From Viscum album (lineage: Eukaryota > Streptophyta > Magnoliopsida > Santalales > Viscaceae), in assembly GCA_963277665.1 (NCBI GenBank), contig OY728142.1:8012001-8076000 (forward strand): 64,000 nucleotides of DNA, read 5' to 3'. Of this stretch, positions 25,773 through 38,536 are shown piece after piece (positions within the stretch are counted from its first letter, which is position 1; each line of letters starts with the position of its first letter). The position numbers and the translations under genes were made by a program. Below the pieces are notes generated by a model. The model saw only the letters and a list, made by a program, of their open reading frames with translations. It had not been told where the DNA came from and did not search any database.

Positions 25773-26352
25773 CACTACTAGAAATTTTGGTTTTGGCGCC
25801 TAGTGAAGCGGGCGACCGCCATTGGCGGTCGCTAAAGAGGGTTTAAGCGACCGCCATTGGCGGCCGCTAATATGAATGTAAAATTCCAGCGGGAATTTTC
25901 CCGTGCGCCGTCATCTTCTTCCTTCCTGGCCGCTGCAAATCCGAACTGCCGCACGCCGCCGCATTCCGCCACACACCGCCGCCTCACTTCATGCCATACC
26001 ATGCTTCCTAACAGCACACCCGTGACCGCCGTCTACGTGCGGTACAATCCCGAACCCCTCCTTGGACATCCGGTGACCTTATCATCCTCACCCGAATAAC
26101 CCTACATGCACCACCGTCGTCTGTCCGCCATGGCCGGTGGGGCAAGGTCATATCCCCTACCACACATATGCAGAGACGAGAGGACCCGCATCACTGCTAT
26201 GTTTATGTGACACATTAGCGACCGCCATTGGCGGTCGCTAATGGTTTTTACCGACGAAGCTAAAGCAACCGCCAAAAGCGGTCGCTAAGCGGTCGCTAAA
26301 GCCTTTTAGCGACCGCTATTGGCGGTCGCTAAAACCACTATTTCTAGTAGTG
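25773..26352 (+). mobile_element. CACTA-type miniature element with palindromic GC-rich repeats
   Basis: A 580-bp non-autonomous DNA transposon. Terminal inverted repeats begin CACTACTAGAAAT at both ends (right end read on the minus strand), and a 3-bp duplication GTA flanks it (25770-25772 and 26353-26355), as expected for CACTA elements. The left LTR of L lacks it, showing the empty site. Five copies of a subterminal palindrome of the form GCGACCGCC-ATT-GGCGGTCGC lie at 25812-25832, 25847-25867, 26218-26238, about 26265-26286 and 26309-26329. The middle (25868-26215) is GC- and CpG-rich, unlike everything around it. No transposase is present, so it depends on an autonomous relative. The preserved CpGs indicate a recent arrival. 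Confidence 0.9.
25868..26215. other. GC-rich core of the CACTA miniature element, possible captured sequence
   Basis: CG-rich and CCG-rich sequence, open for 80 codons on plus (25857-26099) and 61 on minus (25832-26017). CACTA elements are known to carry captured host gene pieces, and this is the only segment of the window with gene-like composition outside block F. I recognise no protein domain, and a mere GC-rich internal sequence typical of the family is equally possible. Confidence 0.35.
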
Positions 26353-26489
26353 GTAACAAGAGCCAAGAGAAGTGTTGCGTATACTGCAAGCTAATACAGT
26401 GTTGCATATAGCGCAAGATAATCTTGGTGTATCATACAATATGAATTAAATTAAAAAGAATGTATCTTATAAAATCTTGGGTTGTTACA

Positions 26490-26494
26490 CTCAT
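26490..26494 (+). repeat. Target-site duplication CTCAT, right of element L
   Basis: This is an exact repeat of 14706-14710, directly after the LTR end TTGTTACA. Confidence 0.92.
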
Positions 26495-28486
26495 CTCCAC
26501 AATATCCATAGGAGGGGTGTTAAGTGATTATGGGTCCCGATAGATGATCTAGGGTGAATAATAATGTAGCGTGAAGGATCTAGAATGCAACTACATTAAG
26601 GAATATAACCTAGCATCCATGACCCCATGGAAGTAATCCATTGATCATTGAAGCTCTCTATTTTCTATTTAGATAGTGAATTATATCCATTAAACGATTT
26701 TAAAACCATAACCCTAAACCACAGATTTTAATTAAGATAGATTATTGTATTGTTTTCTCTCAACAACATATTATAACAGTTATTTATCTACCTCTATCTT
26801 ATTTATTTATGTTTCCCCCATTACAGTTTTGAAAACTGAACTGTAGAGGATTACAAACTGAGAGTTTGATCCTAGAGTAAGTCATGGATCTATTCAGTTT
26901 CATTACTAAATTTCTGCATTTTTTTAATTACATTCATTAGGGGTAGTTGGATTAAAAATGTTCATGTAGGAATCTTCCACCTCTCAGATATTGTTTGGTT
27001 TCCCACCACTCTCTCTTTCATCATATCAATTATTTTTCCCATATCTCATAAATCTATTCATATTATAGAGTTAGGTTTGTTAAGTGATTAATTTTATACT
27101 TGATAATGGGATGTTTTTATGGTTTCATTCTTGTGTCCATAGAATTTTCACAATTTTAAAATATAGGGGAGATGGATCTTGGTGTTATAAAGTGGTCTCT
27201 AAGGTCCTCTAACTCCTATAACATAAACAATGGACATTACTCAAGTAATGGTATTGAATTTATTATTGAAATTGGATAAAATAAATTAAGAATAAAATGA
27301 TGTTTTTTATAGAACCCTTGAATTACACAATATTCTCATTTATGTTTGTGTTTTATTTATTTATTTTCATTTCCTATTATCAACACATACCCAAACACAT
27401 TGATTATTAACTTTATTACCTATATTAAAAACACCATAAACATAAATAAACAAATGGGATATGGGTAATCAAAAAATATTCACAATGAAGAAAACCATAG
27501 TCAATTTCTATTCTTTATTTTAGTATTAGAAATTATAATGATTTGAGACCCATAATAGCTTCTCATCTTTATTGTTCCCTACATGTGTTATTATATAGTT
27601 AAATGGATTGTATGTTGTTGTTGGTATTAGATATTATTATGTATTTGGTATACATTTATGGTTTATGTTATTATAGGATAGAACCTCTAATACAAGAGTA
27701 TGGATTCTTGGTGATAGTAACCATTTCTCTATCAAAGATGGGCATACAATGTCCCCCTCAATGCACTTCCAACCCATATGGGGCCCATATGGTTTGGATC
27801 ATGTCAGAAGAGGCACCTAGGTAGGTTGTGTTGGAAAATAAGCACCTATTAAGGGGATTGAAGGTTAGATACTACTCTATTTTCAATAATATAGGAATAA
27901 ATCAACATTATGATAACCTAATGGTGACTGTAATTTTGGATAATCTTGGTATGAATCCACATTAAGATAAATTGGGCGAGGCTCTACTATGGGATAACTT
28001 GGGGGGTCACGTTCAACATTGGGATACCTGGGAGTGGCTCCAATTTGGGTTTTCATGGCATGGTTCCACTTGGGGATACCCAGGTTTGAATCCAATTCTT
28101 CAATCCTAGGCATGGATCTATCAATTTCCCTTAGGTTATAATTCAAAAATCAGTTTTGGGAATCTGTGAAGTATTATAATTCTGAAAATAGGGATGTAGG
28201 AGAACTATGGGTGAAATATATCCTTGAAGTATTAGGTGTTTCCCCAATTACATTGTGAAAGTGTGAGTATTGGGAGTTTTTTTATAGGTACACCTGAAAT
28301 AAGAACCCATATGTTAATGGAAATTGTCCATAACTACTTTCAGTACCCAAATATAGCGTTGGGAATGTGTGTCTTTGTCAGGTCATGTGACAATACACAA
28401 CACATGATTTATTATTGGTGTGTGGTTAAAGGGTGAATGAAACTTCATCTAGTTTTATGTAATTAGGAAATCTAAATCAAGATGTA
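26495..28486 (+). other. Continuation of element E LTR-like sequence
   Basis: This joins to 14705 when element L is removed. No gene is supported. It contains a 27-bp minisatellite at 27912-28100. Open frames of 60-87 codons here follow the repeats and do not look coding. The right limit is set by the probable start of LTR S. Confidence 0.4.
27912..28100. repeat. 27-bp degenerate minisatellite, about seven units
   Basis: Units begin GATA and continue with a purine-rich middle and a CCA-type end, for example GATACCTGGGAGTGG. Lengths are 26-30 bp, mostly 27. Because 27 is a multiple of three, one minus-strand frame stays open through the array and reads as a Pro/Tyr-rich nine-residue repeat; this is probably an effect of the repeat, not a protein. 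Confidence 0.75.
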
Positions 28487-31400
28487 TGTTTTAGAACCTC
28501 AGCAGAACACGCAAGCAGACATAAACTAGGCATAAGTGTGTACTTCGATAAAATTACACCAAGAAAAGCACAAAATAAAAATATTATAATTTTTTATTTA
28601 TATATCTATTTTTGGTAAAAAAATCTACAGAATCAAAGCCTATGAATTTTTATACACCACTAGATACGGATTTAAACCATTTTCTTTTTCTCTAGGTCCA
28701 TAAGTGGTATTAAAATTTTTAAGAATACAGAAGTAACATTTTTTATAGAATTAGATGAAATACATGGACAAATAACTATAAGTGGATTTGACCACCACAT
28801 TAATAGATTTCAGAATTTTTTTTATGGATCCAAATCCCTAATTGAAATAACCCTAATATTTTGAAAACAATACTATGTTTAATAGCATATATGATACACA
28901 ACAAGGATCCTAAATGAACTATGAAATATAACTGTATAAATATTACAATTATTAACACAATATTAAATTGGAGGGTATAGTATTAAACAAATTAATAAGT
29001 ATATTTATAAATTTCCTAATAAATACAAATTTAATTAATAATTCTCAATAAATAAGCGTTAATTTTTTTTAAAGTCATTATATGTTTCAATTTTTTTTTG
29101 TGAGAGGATAATAAAATTAATTTTTTCTAATTTTAGAAATAATAATTTATAAATAGGATATAAATTTTTAAACCATAATATAAATATTATCTTATGGTGG
29201 AATTTTGATATTTTTCTGAAAAAGTTTTATTTTTCATAGAATAGTGAATATAATATTTTTTATTAAAAAAATATTTTCATTTAAAGTGTTTATAAATTAT
29301 TATTATATTTTTATGAGTTGTAAATTTTAATTAGTTACTTTTGATTAAATATAATCAAATTATAATCATTTGGATTAATTTTATACTCTAATGTGGTATA
29401 AAAAAAATTTTATACTTAAAAAGATATTTTATGAAAAATGAATTTTCTTTACATTTTGTGAGTTTAATTTTAAATTAAATTATGCCACATATATGAATTC
29501 AATATTTATAAATTAATTAAAATATAATAATGATGTCCAAATTTGATAAATAATTTACTTTTATTTGTTTTTCATTACGAAAAGTAAATATGGTAAAAAA
29601 TAATCACCAAATTAAGTGTAAATCGGCTAATTAATGTTGAAATAATATGTTAAGGATTTAAATTAACCCTAAAACATTAAATTATCCTATTTTGAGTTTA
29701 ATTTTTATATTTACATTCAATCGTAAAATATATTTTCACTTAGTGATATTTTTTATTTTTTATTTTTACCTTTATAATATTTAAGTAAAATATAAAGACA
29801 AAAAATGTCACATTCTTTCTTTTAATAACTATACTATTTTCTGACAAGGATAAAAATAACATATTCTTGATTAAAAATAGTAATTTTAAGTATAAATTAT
29901 TTTTATCATGGTATATTTGTTTTTTCAATTTTTAGAAATTAAATAATTTCTTTAATTATTTACATAGAGTTGATAGAATATTTATTCAATTAATCAAAAA
30001 ATTATACAACTGATTTCAAAAATATTAAAATTAATATGAATTGAAAGCATTATTTTTAGTTAGATTTTTGTTTCTAAATTTATCATTTTAGAGAGGTGTG
30101 AATTTAATATATATTCAAATTCCTTTATTTCATGTTCTTTTCAAAGTCAAATTAAATGAGTAGTTTTAAAAAATTGAATTAGTTCAATTTATAAAAAATA
30201 ATATATAATTAAATGATTTAAATATATTAAAAATATTTATTCAAAAAAATTTCTCTATACGTTTAAATATATCAATTATATCCCATTAATTGGAAAATTT
30301 TCATTCTATTATAACTATATTAACTCAAAAAGAGTAAAAAACTTCATTGTCACAGTAATTGTCAAAATGTTTAACAGGGATTAAAATCAAAAGATAAGGG
30401 TAAACAAATCACCTAAAATTGTCCAGATTTTACTTTATGAGATTATTATAACCCTTAACAATCTTATATTCAAATTATATCTTTTTGGATCAATTTTACA
30501 TGAAAATTAATTTATATTAATTTGAATTTATGTGTAATTCCAGGACTACCACTTCTCTCAGTTATAAAAGCAAACCTTATATCCACTATTATTAACACAT
30601 AAATACAATTTTTTCTTTAAATCCATACAAAAATCAATTAATTATATTCCATAACACTTCTTAAAGTATTGGTTTTGATTATAAAACCCCCCTAGGATGA
30701 ATTTATGTGTTAACCTAAATAGGTTGTCCAAAGAAGAGGTATCATTCTATACTGAGTGGTTTTATTTTATTTCTTCTCCCACATTCTTAAAAACATATTA
30801 ATATATGTTGATAAAATAAAATATTTATATCTCATGTACTTATATTTTATTATGTTAATGTAACAACCTACATTCATATTCTCTTCTATCAAATGCGTAA
30901 TGAAACCATCATTTGTGTGTACGGCGGACTACCGCCTCCGGGACTGATGTAATTACTTTTCCATAATTTCCTCCCATGGATGTTTATGATGACATATTTA
31001 ATTAATATACACCATTTACATGGCATATTTATCATTCAATAAAATTAATATATTATATATATGTTCTTATCTTTCCATTATTGTAAATATGATAACATCG
31101 TTCATGTGTACGTGTGGATTACCACCTCCACAAAGGGATGAGATTCATCTAAACTTACCACATTACATAGATGGTATTTATAACTATATTTAATGAAATA
31201 ATATTTTATCCATGATATAATTATAAACTTTTAATGTTAAAATAAAATTTAACTTATTTCCATCATGATTGTGTAAAAATGTAAATGTTACTCTTGCGTA
31301 TATACGACCAACTGTCTTCATGACTATGTCATAGATAATTTTTCATAACCATATTTCATGGTTTATTTAAAATTATAATTGATGTAAACAATGATAACTA

Positions 31401-33300
31401 TGTGTTGATTATTATTCTTTTTATTATTTTTTAAAAATTTCATGGATGTTAGTCAACTTAGTAAAGTGATTTCGTAAATATGGGCCCACAATCATAAAAA
31501 CTCAATAAGTGAGGTTAATTAATTGATAAATTATATATAACATGATTATATTTAAAATAAATGGACTATAAAACGTGAATAATCTTAGTAATAATAAATA
31601 TAATAAACTTTATTTTATTATCTATGAATATAATGAATTCATGGGGAAATTCAAGATCAATGTAAGAGACAGTTTACTTTAAAAAACTCATTTTAAATGT
31701 TTAAAAATTTATTTTATAAATATTTATATTCCCTGTCTATATTATTAAAATTATTTTGTTGATGAATTTATATAAAAAGAAAAGAATTATAATGGAATTT
31801 TATTTCACTTTTTATTTATTTCAATATTTTTAAGAGGGAAATTTTTACATATTATATATGGAACATTTTGGATTTCCTTACAAAAAAAGAAATATTTTGT
31901 TTTAATATATACGTCATAAATTTTATTCCCATAATAGAAACCATTAATTATATTATATTTCATTATAACATTTCTTATTTTATTCAAATAAAAACACTAT
32001 TTCTCTTTTTTTGATGTATTTTTAATATGTTTTTAAAATGAAAATTATATGTTGATATCTAGAAATATTTTGGTTATGTGTGCATTAGATATCTAAAAAC
32101 CACCCTATTTATTTGGGTTATGACCATTTTATCTATAAATCACATTCTTTCACCATTTAGTGTTATTTAATTCTTTTAAATTATTTATATATGACTCTCA
32201 AATATATAAAATTCTTATTATAAGTTTCTTTTATGGGGTAATAATTCTCTTATGTTCATTTTTCAATTTCATTCTCTATTAAATTTACATTATTTATGAT
32301 AGAGGAAAGATTATACAAACCATTTTTTTCATGGGAAATTATAATGTTTTTTTTCTCAATGATTTATTTCTTATTTTGGCACTCATTGTGATGTATATTT
32401 TCAAATGGGTGTTACAAGATCAAACTTCACTATATTGGGAAAAGTTTTTTTGGTCTCATTAGAAATTATACATGGGATCTGGGAGTAAACCTAATTCAAT
32501 ATGAGACTATTTACACCATGTATTTTTTTCTGATATTTTGGATTGACTTATTATTATGTCATGTTTTATATTCTTGTGACAGTTCCTATGTTTCCATGAT
32601 GTTATGATATCGTGTTATTTATGCTATTCTTCTATGTGATTACTCATGAGCTTATGTTTTAAAGAATTTATATACAACTTCATACGATTGAAATGTATAA
32701 CTTTTTTTGAAAATATTTTAGAAACTTTTTCATGATTATAAAGGAACCTTTATGAGTTTTATTTTTTCATTTATGATTTATTATTAAATGTTTTATGAAA
32801 ATATTTTTATATTAAATTTTATTTGTTGGGTAATAAAATGTTTATTTTTAGCCAAAAGTTTACTTTTGAAAATAAAAATCTTGTAGAATAATTCATGAAC
32901 TAACATGTTTATTTATTTTATTTTAAATGTCACTTAATTATATTTTTATGATCATCCCTCATTTTTAAATGTTTGTTAGAGGGTTTTAAGGATGATTTTA
33001 GAAGTTAATCATATCAAATTTCTTAATATGGATGGTACCTTAGGTGATGCATGCATGTCTTTATAAAGAACATATTTTTCAGAAAAAATGGTTACTATGT
33101 GTAAATTTACACTTTGAATGTTATTTTTATAATCCTATAAAACTCTAAACATAAAACATTACTTGGGTTTTTAAGTGATAAAATATTTACTTATGATATT
33201 TTATGTCTCGATGACCAAAAATAATTTAATTTTATTAGTATGGAAGCCAAAAGTGTAAATATTTTATTTTTAGCACCAGATCTAGAAGTGATGGTTCAGG
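28487..33300 (+). repeat. LTR S, same superfamily as elements A and L (possibly solo)
   Basis: Homologous in order to the A LTR. A block at 30340-30420 (AATTGTCAAAATG, GATAAGGGTAAA) matches 6705-6770. Three palindrome units lie at 30914, 31104 and 31288. A block at 32480-32515 (GGGAGTAAACC-type) matches 1745-1800 and 9355-9400. The start near TGTTTTAGAACC at 28487 is tentative. The end is unresolved, somewhere between 33050 and 33400. No primer site or gag follows it, so it may be a solo LTR left by recombination between two LTRs. Confidence 0.6.
30914..31318 (+). repeat. Three palindrome-bearing units in LTR S
   Basis: Cores at about 30914-30943, 31104-31133 and 31288-31318, spaced about 190 and 184 bp. 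The first reads TACGGCGGACTACCGCCTCC, keeping several CpGs; the others are more eroded. Orientation is opposite to L, in line with a plus-strand element. Confidence 0.75.
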
Positions 33301-33935
33301 GGGGTTATACCCAGTGTTTCTATAGTCATGTGACAAATTGAGATCCCATTTTGGTCTTCTTAATAGTGTGTGATACTCCACTATTATAGACTCAACTCAT
33401 GTCATACGTTTATAGCTCATATCATAGCCATCATAAAAAATCATGTGCTTTATATTCGATAATAAAACCCACACATCATGATTAGTTTCTAAATATAAAT
33501 TTCTTTTACATAAAAAATCATTCTAACCAACTCCTATAATACACATGTTATTGTATTTGGGAACTTTTTACATATTATATCATCAACATATAAAGTTTAA
33601 TTAATCCTTCATGATAGACCCATTATAATCTAATCAAAATTTCTTCTTCATTTATGATAATGTAGGGAACTGAGGAATTATATGATATAAGTTATCTAAA
33701 ATTCCTAAAAAGTTGTATATAATTATCAATGAAACATAATATAATTACTAATATATTGTAATCATCTAAGATACGTGATAATGGAAAAATAACAAAGTTC
33801 ATCAAATAAGATCATGAAATATTATGAAATGAAAACTGATATGATAGAAATATGATATATTGAAGTAAAAATTCTATAATGGAATTATCATTAAATCATG
33901 ACATATATATATTAAACAATTCCATTTGTGGATAA
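33301..33935. other. Unassigned AT-rich spacer between LTRs S and H
   Basis: No gene, repeat array or element terminus could be recognised. It may include the real end of LTR S and a little older flanking DNA. Confidence 0.4.
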
Positions 33936-35663
33936 TATAACATCCCCAAACCTGTACGATAGATTTGGTTCTAAAAAAATCTTTATATTTATGGGTTTGA
34001 TAGTAATAAACATGACCCAATTTTTATGTCATTTAAAACATACAATATAATAATATAATATTGGATCACTTACATACCCAAAGACCATTTAGGTTTGGGT
34101 TTATATAGAATAAGGATAAATTCTAATATAATAATATCCATGCCTTCAAATGAGTATTTTTCCCAATATAATAATATTTTTCTTATTCCACATCAATTCT
34201 TCATCATCTCTAACAAAATTCTTCACACATGAAACCTTTCAGGACATAATTAAATTAAGATAATTTTTTGTAACCCAGAGAAATGGAAAAAATAAGAAAA
34301 TTGATCTCAAAAACTCAATAAGGGAAAAGATAATAATCAACAATTGAATCTCATTAGTGAGAATAAGATGTGATATGGTGTATAATGAAATAATCAAAGT
34401 TTATGATCCATACATAAGATAATTCATATCCATCGAACAGGGATGATAAATCATGAGACATGGAATTAATATCTAAAATAAGATAAAAGTTATATAAGTC
34501 AACAATATTGAGCCTTGTGAAAATAGTCCCTAATCAAGGACTCATTATAATCTATTAAGAAAATTGAGAAATTTTTTTGATATCTTTGGAAATTATTATC
34601 ATTCCACTCATAGAAATGGAACAACATACCTTGTAAATTTTAACAATATCATAGGAGAAGCGTATAACTGGTTAACTCCAACACTTTATCCAATTAATTG
34701 GAGGGCTATAATGGAACCACTAATAACATATTGTACAAATAACCTTAGGTATTTTAGTTAAATACTTAATGCAACTTTCATCAGTAATATCCAACTTTGA
34801 TATCATGACCAAACCATCAGATGATTTTAGTTTTCAATATAATAATAACCATTTTTCATTTATAACTTATCTTACTCATGGAAAAGAAATTGGTTCCATG
34901 AATAATTTTTTGAAACAATAACAATACTTCTAGATATATAATCCGGATGGTATCATTATAATAAATTCCTAGTAAGGGATAAGTAATAACTATGTTTTAG
35001 TCTTTAGTGAATAGAAATAATGTTAAAAGATCATTGAAAATATTTTTTACTAAAATATGATTTTTACTTTTAAAAACACATTTAGAAACATAGAATTCAC
35101 AAAATTTTATAAAAATTGTTTTATTATAAAAAAACCATGGAATCTTATTAAATAATATTCAATGACGAAAATTGTAATAATTATGAGAAAATTCATTCAT
35201 GTTGTAAACATTAAAAATAAAAACCATTTTTAAAATATTTTTAAAGAGAGTAACAAGTAGACCTTGAAAAAGATGTCAGGAAATGTCCTTTTAAAAGAAG
35301 GTCAATGATATTGTAAAATTACTTTCGGAATTAATTTATGTTTATAAAAAACCTTATTGATGTTTTTTAAAGATATCAATAGAGAAGTGAAATTATACCA
35401 ATATAAATTAATATTTAAGATCAATATCACATACAAAATACAATATATACATTTTTAAACAATAAGAGGGAAAATGGATACTAAAATTCTAAACTAAACT
35501 CATAACTCGATTAGAATAAAATAGTTATGGATCAAGAAAATAAGATCATATGATCCCATAAAAAGGAATTTTGAAAATAGACAATCCTAAAATAAGATGA
35601 GATTTTATCATAATGATACTAACCATGTGGTAACTTTCGAGTCTTATAATCATGAAGGAAATT
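33936..35663 (-). repeat. LTR H, left part (split by element C)
   Basis: The plus-strand start TATAACATCCCCAAACC resembles the left LTR end of B (TGTGACGCCCCATCC). About 370 bp in, TCTCAAAAACTCAATAAGGG corresponds to the CTCAGTAAGGG motif of L and B. Further blocks at 34440-34560 resemble B at 48340-48480. The LTR is interrupted at 35663 by copia element C and resumes near 62509, where three palindrome units in the same orientation occur. No primer site lies to its left, so it is a solo LTR or the 3' LTR of a minus-strand element extending past the window. Confidence 0.6.
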
Positions 35664-38534
35664 TGAGATTATACATTGGGTTTGTGTTGTATTTGTTTTC
35701 TTTAATTATTTCATTATTTTATGAAGAATAATAAATTCTTGGAAGTTCATTGGTTTTCCCATGTACTTTTTCGAAGATTGAGTTCCATCTATGAAAGATC
35801 AAAGATCACATTTTTAGAGGAAGTGTTAATGCTTGGGGAATTTTTGTGGATTCAATTAATGGAATTGGGTGTAAATGTTGAAAAATTATTTATGTAATTC
35901 TAGATTTTGATGAAATGGTCCTCATTAATTTAATAACATGTGATAATGTGTTTCATATTGTTTATAACATCACAATTTTCTCAGGATGAATATTTAAGAA
36001 TATGGAAGATTATATAAATATTGATTTTCATAAGGATAACTGAATAATTTGATAATGTCCATGTGAATAGTTATTTTCATGAAGATATATTAGAATATAT
36101 GGTAAAATATAAAAAAATATTTATATTTTTAATGAATGTTATGAAATATGAGGTTTTTATTTTTTTACAATTAGTAATTTTATAAATTACATTCATGGTT
36201 CTTTTATGAAAAATTTAGGCCATGAAAAGACACCCATGTAGGCAGATGAACCACATAAGGGAGCTACAACTCAAACACATGGTACTTGGACCAATAATGG
36301 ATGGTTATGAAGGAATGAAGGGGTGAGTAAAACGTCCACAAAGGGAAAGAGAGTAGAAGGTGTCACCCCTATGCAGTGGTAGTACGATAGTGGAGAAGCA
36401 TGTTTGGATTGGTCTGTGCTAGTGGGTGTTGGGAACATACAACATACCCACATCTACCAATATAGGGGGACACGTTTTAAAAAAAGTGAGAATAATTATG
36501 AAGATACCATTGATGTGGGATCAGATCAACATGGTTAATGTAAACCTGCATTAAATTATACACATATTTCATGGCCTTTCTGTCTACTCCCATTAGAGCC
36601 ATCCAATCTATTGAGCTCATTATCTTCATCATTGAGACTCTCTGGAGCTGTACATATAAGTTTATCATGCTGAGTGAATCCATTAATGATATAAGATTTA
36701 TAAAATCATCCTTCAAAAATAATGAGTCCACGAATCACTATTGAGGCATGCTATGCATGTGAAAATGTGATGAACGTGAAACTACTAATTGAAAATGAAA
36801 TTGCAGAGGCATATTGTTAATATGAGAAATAGAGATGAATTTTTAATTATAAAATTATAAAGAAAATATTCTTATCAAATTCATGTGAGTTGTTTAGATA
36901 AGGAAGAAGTTGAGAACTTGAAGGCTAAGATGCCACTTTTCTCAGTGTCCCGATGAGTTTAAAAATAAAGGCCACCCACCTAAAAATTTTCAAATACACT
37001 TGAGATCTCCATCTCATTGAATGGGTATTTGGAATGGTATAAAAATAACATATGATATTGTTCAAATGAAATGAATATCTTTTAAAAATAGTGATGTTCT
37101 GAGCCTATTTGAGGTTTTTGATAATATTGGAGAGCTCCTAATTTTCATTTGTGAAAACAGAGAATACACAAGGATTTACACTTACACTAGCATGAATAAT
37201 TAAGCCTTGAACTACTCAAACATGTGAATAAATATTCCATGATTGAAATAGTCATACATATATTTGTTTTAATAACTCTTTTCAGTTCATAAGGAAATAT
37301 CCACATACATATTTAGATTTGTGATGATAGTTTGACACATAACATAGTTTTATGAAGATGAAATGCAATAATCTACTGTGTTTGGAATGAATGACCCACG
37401 TCAAACCTTATTTATATGAATAAGAAAGGGTTTTTAAACCTCCCAACTTATGTGTATAAAAATCTTATAATACTTATAGGTCATTAAAAATAGATACACC
37501 ACATATATTTACCTTGTACATGAAGGTAGTGAATTTATGAGTCTCATTACGCGAAGAAAGTCAAAAAATGCATACCGTAGATGAATGAAATGAAACCTAA
37601 GTGACAACATTGAAATTATTCAATTATTTAGAAGTAAAATCTTTAAGTAATGTTTAATGTTATTTTGTTAGATTTATAATGAAAATGATATAAAATAATA
37701 AGGATTAATATCTTATATTTCATATGGTTTTAATGATAATTACATCGATGTCATTCATTATACATGTATGATATATTGATGATATTATATGAATATAATA
37801 TACCAAATGAATACATGAATATACACTATGAAATCTAGAACTATTATTTTATATTTTAAATATTTTGTTGAATTTAAATATAAAAAGAAGATGTTGTCAC
37901 TATGTTGATGTCATGTAATTGTCATTTGTGTTAGAGAATAATTTTTAAGACTACCATTCCAAGAAAATATTCATAATTTTTTGAATGTTGAAGTATAATA
38001 TGTATCCTATATGATTGATACCTTTTTAGATATCCTTTTATATTTATGTGAAGTGAAGGCATAAATTTGATTACTATATTCAGAGGAAGTTGAACTGAAT
38101 TTATTGGTTTTTGTTTAAGAGGAAAAATGTTACTATTTTGATAAATTCAGAACAGGCAGGACGACATCATGCAACTTATACTTAAAAATTTAATCATTTA
38201 TTATATCTTGTGTGATCTAAAATATGAGTTCAATTCCATTACCGTGCTTGTTATTTCGTTTATAATAAGTTGTAATAGATGATTGAGTGGGATAATAACC
38301 ATCATACACTGGGGGCTAGTCCATGGGGATAGAAACCTCATTAATAAAACCTGGTGTGCATTATGATTTTCTATTTTATGTGTGTTCCTGCTAAAAAAAG
38401 GTAAAAATTTAATAAATCAATTAAATTAATAATTTATTTTTGAAAATAATTGTAAAAGTATCTGAATGTAATAAAAAATAACCCCACACTAATTCACCCC
38501 TCTTAGTGTGGTAATCCCAAAAATGATGAAAATA
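35664..38534 (+). repeat. Left (5') LTR of element C
   Basis: Starts TGAGATTATACATTGGG and ends near GATGAAAATA just before the primer site. Blocks at 36290-36480, 36480-36730 and 38240-38530 match the right LTR at 60240-60430, 60480-60680 and 62230-62508. The open frames on the minus strand at 36271-36731 are within the LTR and not supported as genes. Confidence 0.75.
38484..38511 (+). terminator. Hairpin around the AATTCACCCC motif at the end of the C LTR
   Basis: CCACACTAA and TTAGTGTGG form a perfect 9-bp stem around a 10-base loop containing TTCACCCC. It lies 25 bp before the LTR end. In the right LTR (62456-62488) the stem is partly eroded. A role in RNA 3'-end formation or packaging is conceivable but only inferred. 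Confidence 0.5.
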
Positions 38535-38536
38535 AC

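Larger units (their letters stand above)
14711..26489 (-). mobile_element. Element L: near-complete non-autonomous LARD-like Ty3/gypsy element
   Basis: This minus-strand element has two similar long LTRs (14711-19078 and 21533-26489), an exact CTCAT duplication, TG...CA termini, primer-binding site, purine tract and a 2.45-kb interior. The interior carries gag zinc knuckles but no reverse transcriptase, RNase H or integrase that I can see. LTRs longer than the interior with missing pol fit the LARD class, which moves using enzymes from other elements. The LTRs differ at a modest fraction of sites (6 differences in the first 90 bp or so), fewer than those of A or B, so L is younger. Later insertions: a 580-bp CACTA miniature element in the right LTR and a SINE-like unit in the interior. 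A second primer site and an LTR-like terminus lie between the right LTR and gag. Confidence 0.92.
21533..26489 (-). repeat. Right (5') LTR of element L
   Basis: 4957 bp including a 580-bp CACTA miniature insertion plus its 3-bp duplication; without these it is 4374 bp, against 4368 bp for the left LTR. It carries the same palindrome units at 23139-23164, 23336-23361 and 23521-23546, of which the first has changed to TCTTTACGTACG. The terminal base next to the primer site is C where the left LTR has A (element orientation). As the 5' LTR it would supply the promoter. Confidence 0.9.

Noticed and set aside
14711..26489. A segmental tandem duplication of about 4.4 kb instead of LTRs
   Set aside because: The exact CTCAT duplication, TG...CA ends, primer site and purine tract establish an LTR retrotransposon.
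30880..31330. A CRISPR-like array, from three regularly spaced repeats
   Set aside because: Spacers of about 160 bp, diverged cores and the same units in plant LTRs rule this out.
36271..36731. Two minus-strand open frames in the left LTR of element C
   Set aside because: The homologous segment of the right LTR (60240-60680) has no matching frame.
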